Below, piece by piece: positions 34,180-43,985 of a stretch of DNA of 64,000 nucleotides. Origin of the DNA: Russula earlei (taxonomy: Eukaryota > Basidiomycota > Agaricomycetes > Russulales > Russulaceae). The notes under the pieces are model-generated. The model worked only from the letters and a program-made list of their open reading frames with translations, was not told where the DNA came from and searched no databases. The DNA lies in assembly GCA_025769875.1 (NCBI GenBank), contig JAGFNK010000065.1, positions 96,731 to 160,730 on the forward strand, written 5' to 3'. How positions within the stretch are numbered: the first letter of the stretch is position 1; every line of letters begins with the position of its first letter. The position numbers and the translations under genes were made by a program.

Positions 34180-34297
34180 ATTGACAATGTACATTGGGAC
34201 TACAAAAGCCGAAAAGAAAGTCGCACTAATCAACAGTGGGGTGACCAAATGTTTCATTTCCCCAAAGTTAACGAAAGAACTTCAATTAAAAATATGA
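34180..34297 (+). pseudogene. Aspartic protease remnant, catalytic Asp replaced
   Basis: The frame IGTTKAEKKVALINSGVTKCFISPKLTKEL matches the retropepsin active-site block, in which the family has D-S/T-G-A. Here the aspartate position is Asn (NSGVT). A TGA follows at about 34295. The protease is dead on two counts. Confidence 0.7.
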
Positions 34298-35412
34298 AAA
34301 CTGCCAACACCCAGAATAGTAAAGAACATCGACAACACTCCCAACCATCTAGGAAAAATCACCCAAGCAGTAGACCTCAAACTAAAACTACTAGGACAAA
34401 GGAATAAACACCAATTCCTTGTGGCAGACATTGGACAAGATGACCTCATCCTAGGGTACCCCTTCCTTGAATCCATGAACCCCAAGATTAACTGGGCTAA
34501 GGGGACACTAATGGGAAGAATAATCCTGTCTGGAGACCAAGAAACACCAGATTGGATAAAAAGTTTTACCCAGTGGGAAGAAGGCGACAAACTTTGGATG
34601 CAAACCCAACTACGAAAGACCACAATTGCCCAACAACTGGCAGAATCTCAGATGCAATCAAAACAGCTGACCTGGCAACAAATAGTTCCCCCTCAATATC
34701 ACGCTTATGGTCAAGTCTTTATGGAACAAGAATCAGAAAGATTCCCTGGACCAAGAAAATGGGACTATGCCATTGATCTCAAACCTGATGCCCCCACAAT
34801 GATCAATTGTAGAGTTTACCCTCTTTCACCTAAAGAAAAGGAAGAACAAGGGAAATTCCTTGAACAAAACCTACAATTGAAATGAATCAGAAGATCCAAT
34901 TCGCCATATGCAAGCAGCTTCTTCCTGATTAAAAAGAAGGATGGCAAATTCCGACCAGTACAGGACTACAGGAACCTAAACAAATGGACAATACCTAACG
35001 TCTACCCACTCCCTTTAATCCCAGAATTAATACATGCCCTGGCAGGCAAAGAACTCTTCCAGCGATGGATTGTTTGAACCAACAGTAATGTTCTTTGGAC
35101 TGACCAATTCTCCAGCAACCTTCCAAACTATGATGGATGACATTGTTCAAGAAGAACTTGCCCAAGGGTGGCTTAAAATTTATATGGATGACATCATCAT
35201 TGCCACAAAGGACAATGAAAGGGAACATAGGTCCAAATTTGAACACATTTTATCAAAATTGAAACAACATGACCTATACCTCAAACTGAAAAAATGTCAA
35301 TTCCACAAAAAGAAAGTTGAATATTTGGGAGTAATCATTGGTGAAGGAAAAATCACCATGGACCCAGTTAAAGTCAAAGGGATTAAGGACTGGCCCACAC
35401 CAAAGACATTAA
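34298..35412 (+). pseudogene. Ty3 reverse transcriptase, motif A deleted
   Basis: The segment FLVADIGQDDLILGYPFLESMNPKINW leads to WDYAIDLKPDAPTMINCRVYPLSPKE, then a TGA at 34882. It resumes SSFFLIKKKDGKFRPVQDYRNLNKWTIPNVYPLPLI. At about 35052-35060 the text jumps from AGKELF to GLFEPTVMFFGLTNSPATFQTMMD, so about 25 residues with the first catalytic Asp (motif A) are missing. Motif C survives as YMDDIIIATK. The RT reads on to WPTPKTL and is then cut by the MITE. Confidence 0.83.
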
Positions 35413-35966
35413 GGCCCCTTTTACCAACTGAGAATTCTTGAATCTTGAACTTGGAACTTGGATTTCAGGATTTTCTGGGAGTGACAGGAGTGACAGAGGT
35501 GATGTAAGTGATATGATGTATATAATAAATTAATGTGCTTTTTTTTTGTTGTCATTTGCATATTCACATATTTGGGGTTACACATGATGTGTCAGCATCA
35601 AACTCAGAGTTGAGCAGTCCAACTCGAGCTCAACATCTGGGTGCTTGCAGCCCCATTTTCACCAGAGCTGCACATACAAAATTTGCACAAAGATGTGCAC
35701 CCACACATTGGTGACACATATTCTGCCTTAATGACATGCTTGCAATACCCCATTTGGAAGGAGTGGAAGGAAGGGTTAGAAAAAATATTTTACATATCAC
35801 ATGTAAACCCAGCAAATCACACCAGAAAATAACTCATATTTGAAATGGACTCATATTAGTTTATTATGTCACTTACATCACACCTGTCATTCCTGTCACT
35901 CCTGGAAAATCCTGAAATCCAAGTTCAAGTTCAAGATTCAAGAATTCTTGGTTGGTAAAAGGGGCC
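35413..35966. mobile_element. Harbinger-type MITE, 554 bp, TSD TAA
   Basis: TIRs begin GGCCCCTTTTACCAAC and resemble the ends of the autonomous Harbinger at 22759-25984 (shared: CTTGAACTTGGAACTTG, GGGAGTGACAGGAGTGACAG). TAA flanks both ends (35410-35412, 35967-35969). Removing the element and one TAA restores the RT reading T-L-K-E-V-R-S-F. No transposase inside. Confidence 0.92.
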
Positions 35967-35969
35967 TAA

Positions 35970-36592
35970 AAGAAGTCCGAAGCTTCCTAGGGTTCTGCAA
36001 TTTCTACCGCAACTTCATTCCAAACTTTTCAATAAAAGCCAGACCCCTCAATGATTTAACAAAAAAGAATAGACAATGGGAATGGACATCCAAAGAAGAG
36101 CAGGCATCCCAAACGCTAAAAGAAACATGTGTATCTTATCCAGTCCTACAAACACCAGACTGGACTAAACAATTCATTCTTGATACTGACACATCAGGAT
36201 TTGCTATAGGGGCAGTCATTTTTCAAGAACACGAAGACAGACTCCATCCTATAGCATTCTACTCAAGAACATTGTTAGATGCAGAAAGGAACTACAATGC
36301 TCATGATAAAGAACTAGCCGCTGTCATTTTTGGTCTCAAAAGTGGTCAACCATTCTTCCTAGGTGCAGATAAACCAATTCGGATAAGAACAGACCACAAG
36401 AATCTTACATACTTCAAAGAACCACAGAAACTAACTGGACAACAAGCAAGATGGATGCAATACATGCAAGACTTCAACATGACTATGGAACATGTCCCTG
36501 GACACACCCACACCATTTCTGACACTCTTTCTTGTCACAAAGACCTTAACAAGGGGGTAGAAGAACAAAAAAACTACCCTCCTCCCACCTGA
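35970..36592 (+). CDS. Ty3 RT thumb and RNase H
   Basis: Continues after the MITE as EVRSFLGFCNFYRNFIPNFS, then the RNase H domain FILDTDTSGFAIGAVIFQEHEDRLHPIAFYSRTL, DAERNYNAHDKELAAVIFGL, TDHKNLTYF and PGHTHTISDTLSCHKD. It is open over this segment and ends NYPPPT at a stop. It is part of the broken pol. Confidence 0.8.
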
Positions 36593-36599
36593 AATGTTT

Positions 36600-37796
36600 A
36601 CACGAAAGATCTACCTACCTGACAAACTGGACAAATGACGAGAAATATTACAACAATTCCATGATGCCCCACCTGCAGGACACCCTGGAATAGCCAACAC
36701 ATGGGACTTAGTCAAACAACACTACGAAGGACCCAGACTATGACAATTTGTAGAACAATACATCAAAGGCTGCGCCAAATGTCAAGAATCCAAAACTAAC
36801 TTACCTAGAAAGAAAGCCATGACCTTTCCACTCGACACACATGTTGAACAAGGCCCATTCCAATACGTATCAATGGATCTCATCACTGATCTACCCAAAT
36901 CAGAAGGACTTGATAGCATTCTCACCATCGTTGATCAAGGGTGCTCCAAAGCAACAAAGTTTATCCCCTGCAATAAAACGATTGATGGAACAGGTGTTGC
37001 ACACGAGTACTTGAAACACCTTGTACCTTGGTTCAGTATCCCTAAAAGAATCATATCCGATAGAGACCCTCGATTCGCATCAAACTTCTTGAAAGCCCTA
37101 TGCAAAAGCCTAGGTATCAAACAAAACATGTCAACTGCATTCCACCCCCAAACTGATGGACAAACTGAAAGGATGAACGCCTGGCTAGAACAATATCTAA
37201 GACCCTGGACCACAACTCACCCTCATTCTTGGGCAAAAATGCTCCCTATTGCTGAATACATGCACAACTCATGGAGACACGAGACATCACAACAATCACC
37301 GCATGAACTCATGGGATTCAAACCCCAAATTAACATCAATCTAGAAGATAACAACGTACCTGCCTCCACTGATTGTCTCAAAGAACTAGAAGAGTCTAGG
37401 AAAGATGCACAACAACTTCTACAATGTAAACAATAACCTCTAAGACCTGATAACCCGGAAATGAAAGAAGGAACCCTTGTATGGTTAGAGGGCAAAAAAC
37501 CTCAAGATATGAGGAAATTGCAAACTAACACCAAAACGCTATGGACCCTTCCCCATCACTAAGAAAATTTCCAAAGTTGCTTATCAACTCCAACTCCCAT
37601 CATCCATGAGGATACATGACATTTTCCATGATAACAAAGAAGAATACGAAATTGAGACAATTCTAGATGCTAGAAGGTTTGGGAGAACACGTAAACTTCA
37701 ATACCTCATACAATGGAAAGGCTACCCAATGTCAGACAACTCATGGGTCAATCACCATGACCTAAACGCCCCAGAACTTTTGAAAGAATTCTACTC
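36600..37796 (+). CDS. Ty3 integrase and chromodomain (3' end after the copia insertion)
   Basis: A degenerate zinc-binding part (PPAGHPGIANTWD ... CAKCQESK) precedes the core FQYVSMDLITDLPKSEGLDSILTIVDQ (Asp), PKRIISDRDPRFASNF (Asp) and FHPQTDGQTERMNAWLEQYL (Glu). The D-D-E set is present. Stops at 36636, 36740 and 37434 interrupt the reading. A C-terminal chromodomain reads EIETILDARRFGRTRKLQYLIQWKGYPMSDNSWVNHHDL (about 37633-37755), which in chromoviruses steers integration to modified histones. At 37797 the frame is split by the copia element. The last codons and stop follow at 41179-41190. Confidence 0.83.
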
Positions 37797-38170
37797 TGTT
37801 GAGATCTGCACTGCTCAGAGTCTCAGGTGCATTGTGATATGATCACAACTTGGATGCATTGACGTGTGGGATCACCCAGACCAGGCATCACCGGCTCAGC
37901 TCATACGCTGCAGCATGCATTAGTTACACTGATAGAGTGATTTAGGACCATCGGTAGCTACTTACAACTGATCCTCGGACTTACTTAGTGATCTGTGATG
38001 GTAGTTAACTGTACTGCATCCAGTGGCAGTCTCAGGTACTTAAGAACGCCACAAAGTATGCAGATCACTTCAGTTTTGTGTCAACCAAACTGAACTATTG
38101 TCTGATAGATCAGCCTGTGATCTTATCATCTACTGCTATCTAATCACACACACTGTGCCTATCTTCAACA
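37797..38170 (+). repeat. Copia 5' LTR
   Basis: 374 bp. It pairs with 40800-41173. Differences are mostly C/T or G/A transitions (for example tgcattgacgtgtggg versus tgcgttgatgcgtggg), as expected for methylation-driven decay. Confidence 0.92.
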
Positions 38171-38185
38171 GGTTATGGGCCCTGC
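38171..38185 (+). promoter_or_regulatory. Putative copia primer-binding site
   Basis: ggttatgggccct lies directly after the 5' LTR. Copia-group elements often prime from the anticodon side of initiator-Met tRNA (half-tRNA), and this sequence fits that type. The match is from memory of the family, not a comparison with this fungus's tRNA. Confidence 0.6.
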
Positions 38186-38399
38186 CTGTATCTAAAATCC
38201 ACAGAGATCACCACACACGTTTATTCCTATAACACCTTCCTTCCCCACAAACCTCTGTTATCAGACAACATCTTACTCCCTTGGTCCCTGAAACCAAAGG
38301 ATTGACACGTGCGCACTTACATCACGCGTCAAAGATACTGATTTGATCTCTACTTGATCTGGCTATAATTGCTCCGCTGGTCCAGATTAACAATTCAAG

Positions 38400-40766
38400 A
38401 AGGAATTGAGCATAGATTGACAATGCCAGGGTCACCACAGCAGAATGGCATAGCAGAGAGATAAAACTGAACCCTCAAAGACAAGATGTGCACTATGCTA
38501 CATGGCACCGGTCTTACTCTGGGGTTCTGGGAGCTTGCTATTGATGCAGCAGTCCATATCTACAATCACACTCCTACACATGTTCTCTGTTGGAACACAC
38601 CTCACTCAGTCTGGACGGATGGACAAGTTCTGGATGTTTCCTATTTCCGCATCTTTGGATGTAAGGCATATGTACACATGCCTGCTAACAAACGGAAGAA
38701 GCTCAATCCGAGATCAGTCGAGATGATTTTTGTTGGGTATGAGTCTGGATCTAAGGGTTACTGACTCTGGAATCAATCCACCCGAAAGCTGTTCTTATCG
38801 CACGATGTCACTTTTGATGAGCACATACTGCCTGCTAGAGGAGAACTTACTGACATTCCTCCTCCTGCACAACCCTTGGTCTTCATGGGACCAGTTTCTT
38901 TCACTGCCCCACTTCCACACAAACCGGATGGCTGTGGACTTAGTCCTGCACCTCTGGAAACCCCACTAGATCCCAATACACCTAATTCACTTTACCTTAC
39001 CCCTCCCACTCAGCCTGTTCCACACACTCCACCATGCCGCGTTCAGCCTGTGCGCCAAGTCTGCTTGCGCCAGCCTCACTCAGCATTGCTGGGACCATTC
39101 TTTGGTCCACCGCATCTGCCCTCACCTAGGTGTCTTTGGCCTAATCCGCATCCTAATCCTAGATTTCTCACTTCTAATGCAAATGCAGGGGGGTGCCTAT
39201 TGCATATGGCACTATTAGCAATGGCAGAGGCGATCACTCTGGCTACATTTCGGGAAGCGATGTCCTCAGACTCTGCTGATCAATGGAGAGCCATGTTTCA
39301 ATATGAAATTGATGCACTCACTAAGAATGGTACCTGGGAACTTGTAGATCTGCCGCCAGGCCGCAAGGCCATGCGATCTTGATGGGTGTTTGCATGCAAA
39401 TCTGATGGTAGATTTCACGCGTGTTTATTTGCAAAGGGGTTCACCCAAGTGGAGGGGATTGATTATGATGAAACTTTCTCACCAGTTGCCAGATTTGAGT
39501 CTTTGAGACTGCTCCTAGTGTTGGCTGCACTAGAGGATTGGGAGATACATCAAATGGATGTCAAGTTGGCATTCCTTAATGGCACACTGGAGGAAGATCT
39601 ACATGGAGCAACCACAAGGTTTCATCACTCTGGACCAAAAAGACAAAGTCTGTCGGTTAAAGAAGGCTCTCTATGGCCTCAAACAAGCCTTGCGCACATG
39701 GAACTTGCAGTTTCATGGAGTTCTCACTGGACTTGGCTTCACGCACACACACTCAGATTCTGGGGTTTATCATTGCCAAGATGCGGGGGGAACCATAATC
39801 ATTATCCTCTATGCCAATGATGTCACCATCTTAGGCGATTCACTCTCACTGATTGCAGACATTAATAATTCATTGTCCATGCGCTATGAAATGACTGATC
39901 TAGGCAAGATCAACTCCTATCTTGGGATTCAGGTTACATGTGATCGCTCGGCTAAGTATCTAGACATTGATCAATCTAGGTACATCTTGGAGATCGTCAA
40001 TCGCTTTGGGATGGCGGATTCCAATCTGGTCTGCACTCTGCTGCCCTCTGGGGCAGATGTCCACTTGGTCAAGCACTCCGGGGAGGCAACACCTGATGAA
40101 ATAAAGTATTTTCAACGCATAATTGGCAGCCTTCTCTATGTGCACATTGGGACACGACCAGATATATCATTTGCAGTCTCTCAACTCACCCAATACTCAT
40201 CCAATCCCTCATTGCATCATCTACGCCTTGCCAAATATGTACTATCTTATCTTAACAGCACTTCAGATCTAAAGTTGTGTTATGATGGCACGCGTGATAC
40301 TGGATTACACGGGTACTCTGACTCTAACCTTGGAGACAATGCAGATGACTACTGTTCCACCTCGGGCTATGTCTTACTACTTTCCAGTGCTGCAATCTCC
40401 TGGACCTTGCACAAACAGAAGACTGTTGCCCAAAGTACCACTCAAGCTGAATATATGGCCTTAGCCGACGCAGATAATCAAGCCACATGGTATTGGAGCT
40501 TCTTCTCTGAGATTGGCTATCAGATCTCTGATCCAATTCCACTTCATGGTGATAACAAAGGCGCTGTCGACCTTGCGCTCAACCCAGTCACCGGAAGACA
40601 GTCGAAGCATATCCCTATCAAGCATCATGCCATCCGCCAATACATTGAGGATGGACTGATCACACTTATCCGTCCTCCCACAGGAGAGATGCTTGCAGAT
40701 GGTCTCACCAAGCCGCATGCTCACGTGCTGCTCTGGACCTTCGTCGATGGGTTGGGTCTAAATTGA
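38400..40766 (+). pseudogene. Copia integrase remnant and RT/RNase H polyprotein
   Basis: It starts mid-integrase (HRLTMPGSPQQNGIAER, where the QQNG-E motif carries the catalytic Glu) and continues LGFWELAIDAAVHIYNHTPTHVL ... FGCKAYVHMP. The RT opens FREAMSSDSADQWRAMFQYEIDALTKNGTWELVDLP. A TGA at about 39380-39382 stands where the family has Arg. The text continues FTQVEGIDYDETFSPVARFESLRLLL and QMDVKLAFLNGTLEEDL, and a frame change near 39600 moves to YMEQPQGFI. The catalytic Y-V-D-D box reads YANDVTI, with the first Asp lost. RNase H (LHGYSDSNLGDNADDYCSTSGYV ... KHIPIKHHAIRQYIEDG) runs to a stop at 40764. The protein is inactive. Confidence 0.85.
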
Positions 40767-40799
40767 TCTAATCTACCGACTGTCTTAATCATGGGGGGA

Positions 40800-41173
40800 T
40801 GTTGAGATCTGCACTGCTCAGAGTCTCAGATGCATTGTGATATGATCACAACTTGGATGCGTTGATGCGTGGGATCACCCGGACCGGGCATCACTGGCTC
40901 AGCTCATACGCTGCAGCACGTGTTAGTTACACTGATAGAGTGATTTAGGACCATCGGTAGCTACTTACAACTGATCCTCGGACTTACTTAGTGATCTGTG
41001 ATGGTAGTTAACTGTACTGCATCCAGTGGCAGTCTCAGGTACTTAAGAACACCACAAAGTATGCAGATCACTTCAGTTTTGTGTCAACCAAACTGAACTA
41101 TTGTCTGATAGATCAGCCTGCAATCTTATCATCTGCTGCTATCTAATCACACACACTGCACCTATCTTCAACA
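40800..41173 (+). repeat. Copia 3' LTR
   Basis: 374 bp partner of 37797-38170, preceded by the purine tract atgggggga and followed by the TSD TACTC at 41174-41178. Confidence 0.92.
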
Positions 41174-41267
41174 TACTCTGCTATGGCTGGATGACCTGAG
41201 GCATAAAAAGGTCATTACTCCCAACCAACATTCCCTATCATTCTTCCCCTCCCAACTACGTCCCAAC

Positions 41268-42470
41268 ATGTCTTCAACACTAAAATTGCCCACTGCCTCT
41301 TCAATCACCCTTGTCCCCACTCCTCCATACTCTCCAAGCCTCATCCCTTTACCTATCTCTCGAGAACTATCTCCATCCACAGCTGCAACTATTAACGCTC
41401 GACTTCTAGTGAGACGTGCTGCACGACATGCAGCAATGATAGTGCAGGCTCAAGAACTCTGGCACAAAGAAACTCTACCCACCATATTGCAAGCCTTTGG
41501 CAACCACTCCCTGACTAGGGGAACTGACTCTCCCATAGCTCGTGGCCCATCTTACCACATACAGTCCCCTTCCCCTGACCCTATACCTATTCCCCCTTGA
41601 CTCAATGCACCCATCCCTCAACAACCAATAAACCTCACCCCCCTCAACGAGAACTTTGTCCCGGTAACACAACCCAACAATGACACTCCTCCTGCCTATG
41701 AAGCGCCTATAGCTCCTGGAACGGATACCCTAGCTGAACTACGAGAACTAGGAAACGGCTGGATGGAAGGGAACTTAGGGCTCGATATCTTGATTCCAGA
41801 CCCAGGTAATGAAGATGACACCATACCCCCATGATTCGTCCTACCTGACCTAACTTATGGATTCCCATCAGTCATAGTGACATATGGTCCCAGTTGCCCC
41901 ACTCATCGAATCTCAATCCAAGCTCATGCTGATCCTTACCCCTGTCCTCTCCTCACGACAAAAGATGCCTTCCTATTTCAAGAGGGACTCAAACATACTA
42001 AAGCCGTGAACAAGGCTCTCACCTTTGAAGAGGATTTGTCTCTCAAAGCCAAAGTTCTTCAATACCGATTCACCATCAAAAAAGCACAACAAATGGCTAA
42101 GCAACTCGTCATGGCTAGAGGATGTTACCATGACATGCTATGGGAGATATGAGACAGTGAAGTCAAATTGGTGAAGGCCAATGCTAAAGCCTGACTCGAA
42201 CCAAGAATCCTCTTCCAATCAATGCCACAGCTAACCAAACAGGAGCATAAAGATGCCAAGGAAGCAATTATGGACCCATGGTACCAGTTCTCCCCCCGCA
42301 TCGCTGATAAATGTTCCTGGTGTCTTGACGGCAGACATGACACCATCGACTGCCCCAAAATCACCACTTGTGTCCTCTGTAATCACCACAGACATAAAGC
42401 AGATCTTTGCAGAACTCCACACCAACGATGCAAGGCACACAAAATATGTCAAGTTCCCTGAGATCAGCTT
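41268..42470 (+). pseudogene. Extra ORF region of the Ty3 element downstream of the chromodomain, with zinc knuckles
   Basis: Between the end of pol and the polypurine tract the element carries about 1.2 kb of further coding sequence. It opens MSSTLKLPTASSITLVPTPP, continues through NENFVPVTQPNNDTPPAYE, FLFQEGLKHTKAVNKAL and KKAQQMAKQLVMARG, and ends with two Cys/His clusters: CSWCLDGRHDTIDC and CVLCNHHRHKADLC. Stops at about 41598, 41833, 42150 and 42193 break it. Cys/His knuckles after pol are not part of the standard gag-pol order. The ORF at 61910-62833 shares the phrase NFVPV after a Pro-rich start, so the two elements may carry related ORFs. Confidence 0.55.
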
Positions 42471-42539
42471 CACTATCATACTCACCGCTGTGTTTCCAAC
42501 GTTTACCCCTATGTAGGTTAGACCTTAACAAGGGGGTAA

Positions 42540-43029
42540 TGTCACAAGAACTGGTACATCGGACCAGACCGGCAACAGGACAAGCCTACCCAGACACGAC
42601 TCATGTTTTCTACATGTTCTCATGACTCACTCGCCTCGCATGTACCATACATTTCCTGCATGTTCTAGTATGATTGCCTCACTGCTGCCTCATGAGTACT
42701 ATTTGATATAGCATTCTGCATGTATATAAGGCTGCTGACTGACGAGGACAAGCCTCAAGCTTGTTCTCCTGTGAATATCACTGGATTCTTGCTTCAGAAC
42801 TTGTAGGCTTGCAAGCAATCAAGCAATTGTTATGGAAAACTTCCCATCTCTCTAAGTCTTCAAATGCAAAGGCTTATCACTTGTCTTTCCTCTCCACGGT
42901 ACACAATTGCCTTGGCGTTGTCATCACCGAGATCCCCGAACCTTGCGAGAACCTTTTGTTCTTGCTTGACTCAGTGCACATCTCACACATGAATTGATTT
43001 GTCAGCAACACCACCCCCAGTTGGTAACA
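42540..43029 (+). repeat. 3' LTR of the Ty3 element
   Basis: 490 bp, uninterrupted, TGTCACAAGAACTGG ... TTGGTAACA. A TATA-like gtatataagg lies at about 42721. The TSD ATTCG follows at 43030-43034. Confidence 0.92.
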
Positions 43030-43034
43030 ATTCG

Positions 43035-43720
43035 TCTGACCATAAAATCATGTTAAGATATTTTGTACCTCTTCATTACTTATTTCTGTGGCATTGCTAG
43101 GATCCTCTGATCCATACTCAGCAGAAGAAGTGGTGAAGTCAGATCATCTGCATCAGTATTGGCATCATCCATGATGGCTTGCTTGTGCTTTGCAGGGGCC
43201 TTGTGTTTGTGAGACTGCACAGGGTGCTGGTGGGACAATCGAACAGGATTCTCAAATTTGTCAAGCTTCTCCACAGCAATAGCTGTGGCTAATTGTGTAC
43301 CTGCATTGGATCAGACTGGACAAGAACATTGACCTGGAAAGATGAGTAAGTACTTTGTGGAAGCACTCAAATTATGTTGAACAAACTACTTACTACCTTG
43401 TTGCATGTGAGAACCTGGTCAAATAGGTTGGGAATCATCTGCTTCATTGAACCAGATGATTTTGGATGCATCAAGCAGTTGACCATCTGGTCCTTGGGCA
43501 GGCTTATCTGTCATGGCAAGTCCTGTTTGTTGAGGACTGGGATTGAAAAGAGGGGATGGCAGCATGACCACAAACAATGGGTATCCCTCAATGGTCTTGG
43601 TGGGGGCCCTGGCAACAACAAGTTTGAGTTTCGGTGGCTCAATGAAAAAATAAAGTTTATTCAGATATTCCCATAAAAAATGCCATCTAATGCCATTGAC
43701 GGCTGTTTTTTGATGGATTG
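43035..43720 (-). pseudogene. hAT transposase, 5' part, separated by the Ty3 insertion
   Basis: The - strand reads EPPKLKLVVARAPTKTIEGYP and LPSPLFNPSPQQTGLAMTD, then QGPDGQLLDASKIIWFNEADDSQPIPNLFDQVL, then VEKLDKFENPVRLSHQHPVQSHKHKAPAKHKQAIMDDANTDADDLTS. It breaks at the ATTCG duplication and continues at 31059 downward. Together the two pieces form one degenerate hAT gene. Confidence 0.72.
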
Positions 43721-43985
43721 GATGGGTGTGGTCCCACTCTATCATCGAGATGGACAGGGGGGTGGGGTGAGCTCAAATGGCACAGGTATGGTACCTGTAC
43801 TACAGATACATCCATCCCATGATGGACAGGCATGGTGTGCAGCCCTAGTACAGTACCTGCAGCAACCCTTGGCCATTACTCATGCAGGTTTCAATACCCT
43901 TGACAATCACTTGTAGTGTTTCATGACAAACAGGCTATTGTTCCAGATCTGTATGCACACAAGTCATTGTATACAGTACTATTAA

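Larger units (their letters stand above)
37797..41173 (+). mobile_element. Ty1/copia LTR retrotransposon, internally deleted, TSD TACTC
   Basis: The 5' LTR (37797-38170) and 3' LTR (40800-41173) are both 374 bp and differ at a handful of positions, so the insertion is recent. Both begin TGTTGAGATCTGCACTG and end CTTCAACA. TACTC flanks both sides (37792-37796, 41174-41178). The sequence right after the 5' LTR, ggttatgggccct, resembles the half-tRNA(iMet) primer site of copia elements. A purine tract atgggggga precedes the 3' LTR. gag, protease and most of integrase are missing. RT-RNase H is present but mutated. Confidence 0.93.
31065..43029 (+). mobile_element. Ty3-type chromodomain LTR retrotransposon, defective, with three nested insertions
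   Basis: The 5' LTR is 31065-32388, which leaves 489 bp once a nested 830 bp LTR and its TSD copy are removed. The 3' LTR is 42540-43029 (490 bp). Both begin TGTCACAAGAACTGG and end in a GTRACA. The TSD is ATTCG. Inside, in order: ORF1, gag with zinc knuckle, protease, RT, RNase H, integrase, chromodomain, and an additional 3' ORF region. A polypurine tract (aacaagggggtaa, about 42527-42539) abuts the 3' LTR. Nested: a solo LTR (31330-32159), a MITE (35413-35966) and a copia element (37797-41173). It landed in the hAT transposase. Confidence 0.92.

Noticed and set aside
35641..35832. Small open frame inside the MITE
   Set aside because: No domain, and the element is a short non-autonomous derivative; treated as non-coding.
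36600..37842. An intact, active integrase
   Set aside because: The D-D-E residues are visible but stops interrupt the polyprotein before and after the core, and the chromodomain end is split by a copia element.
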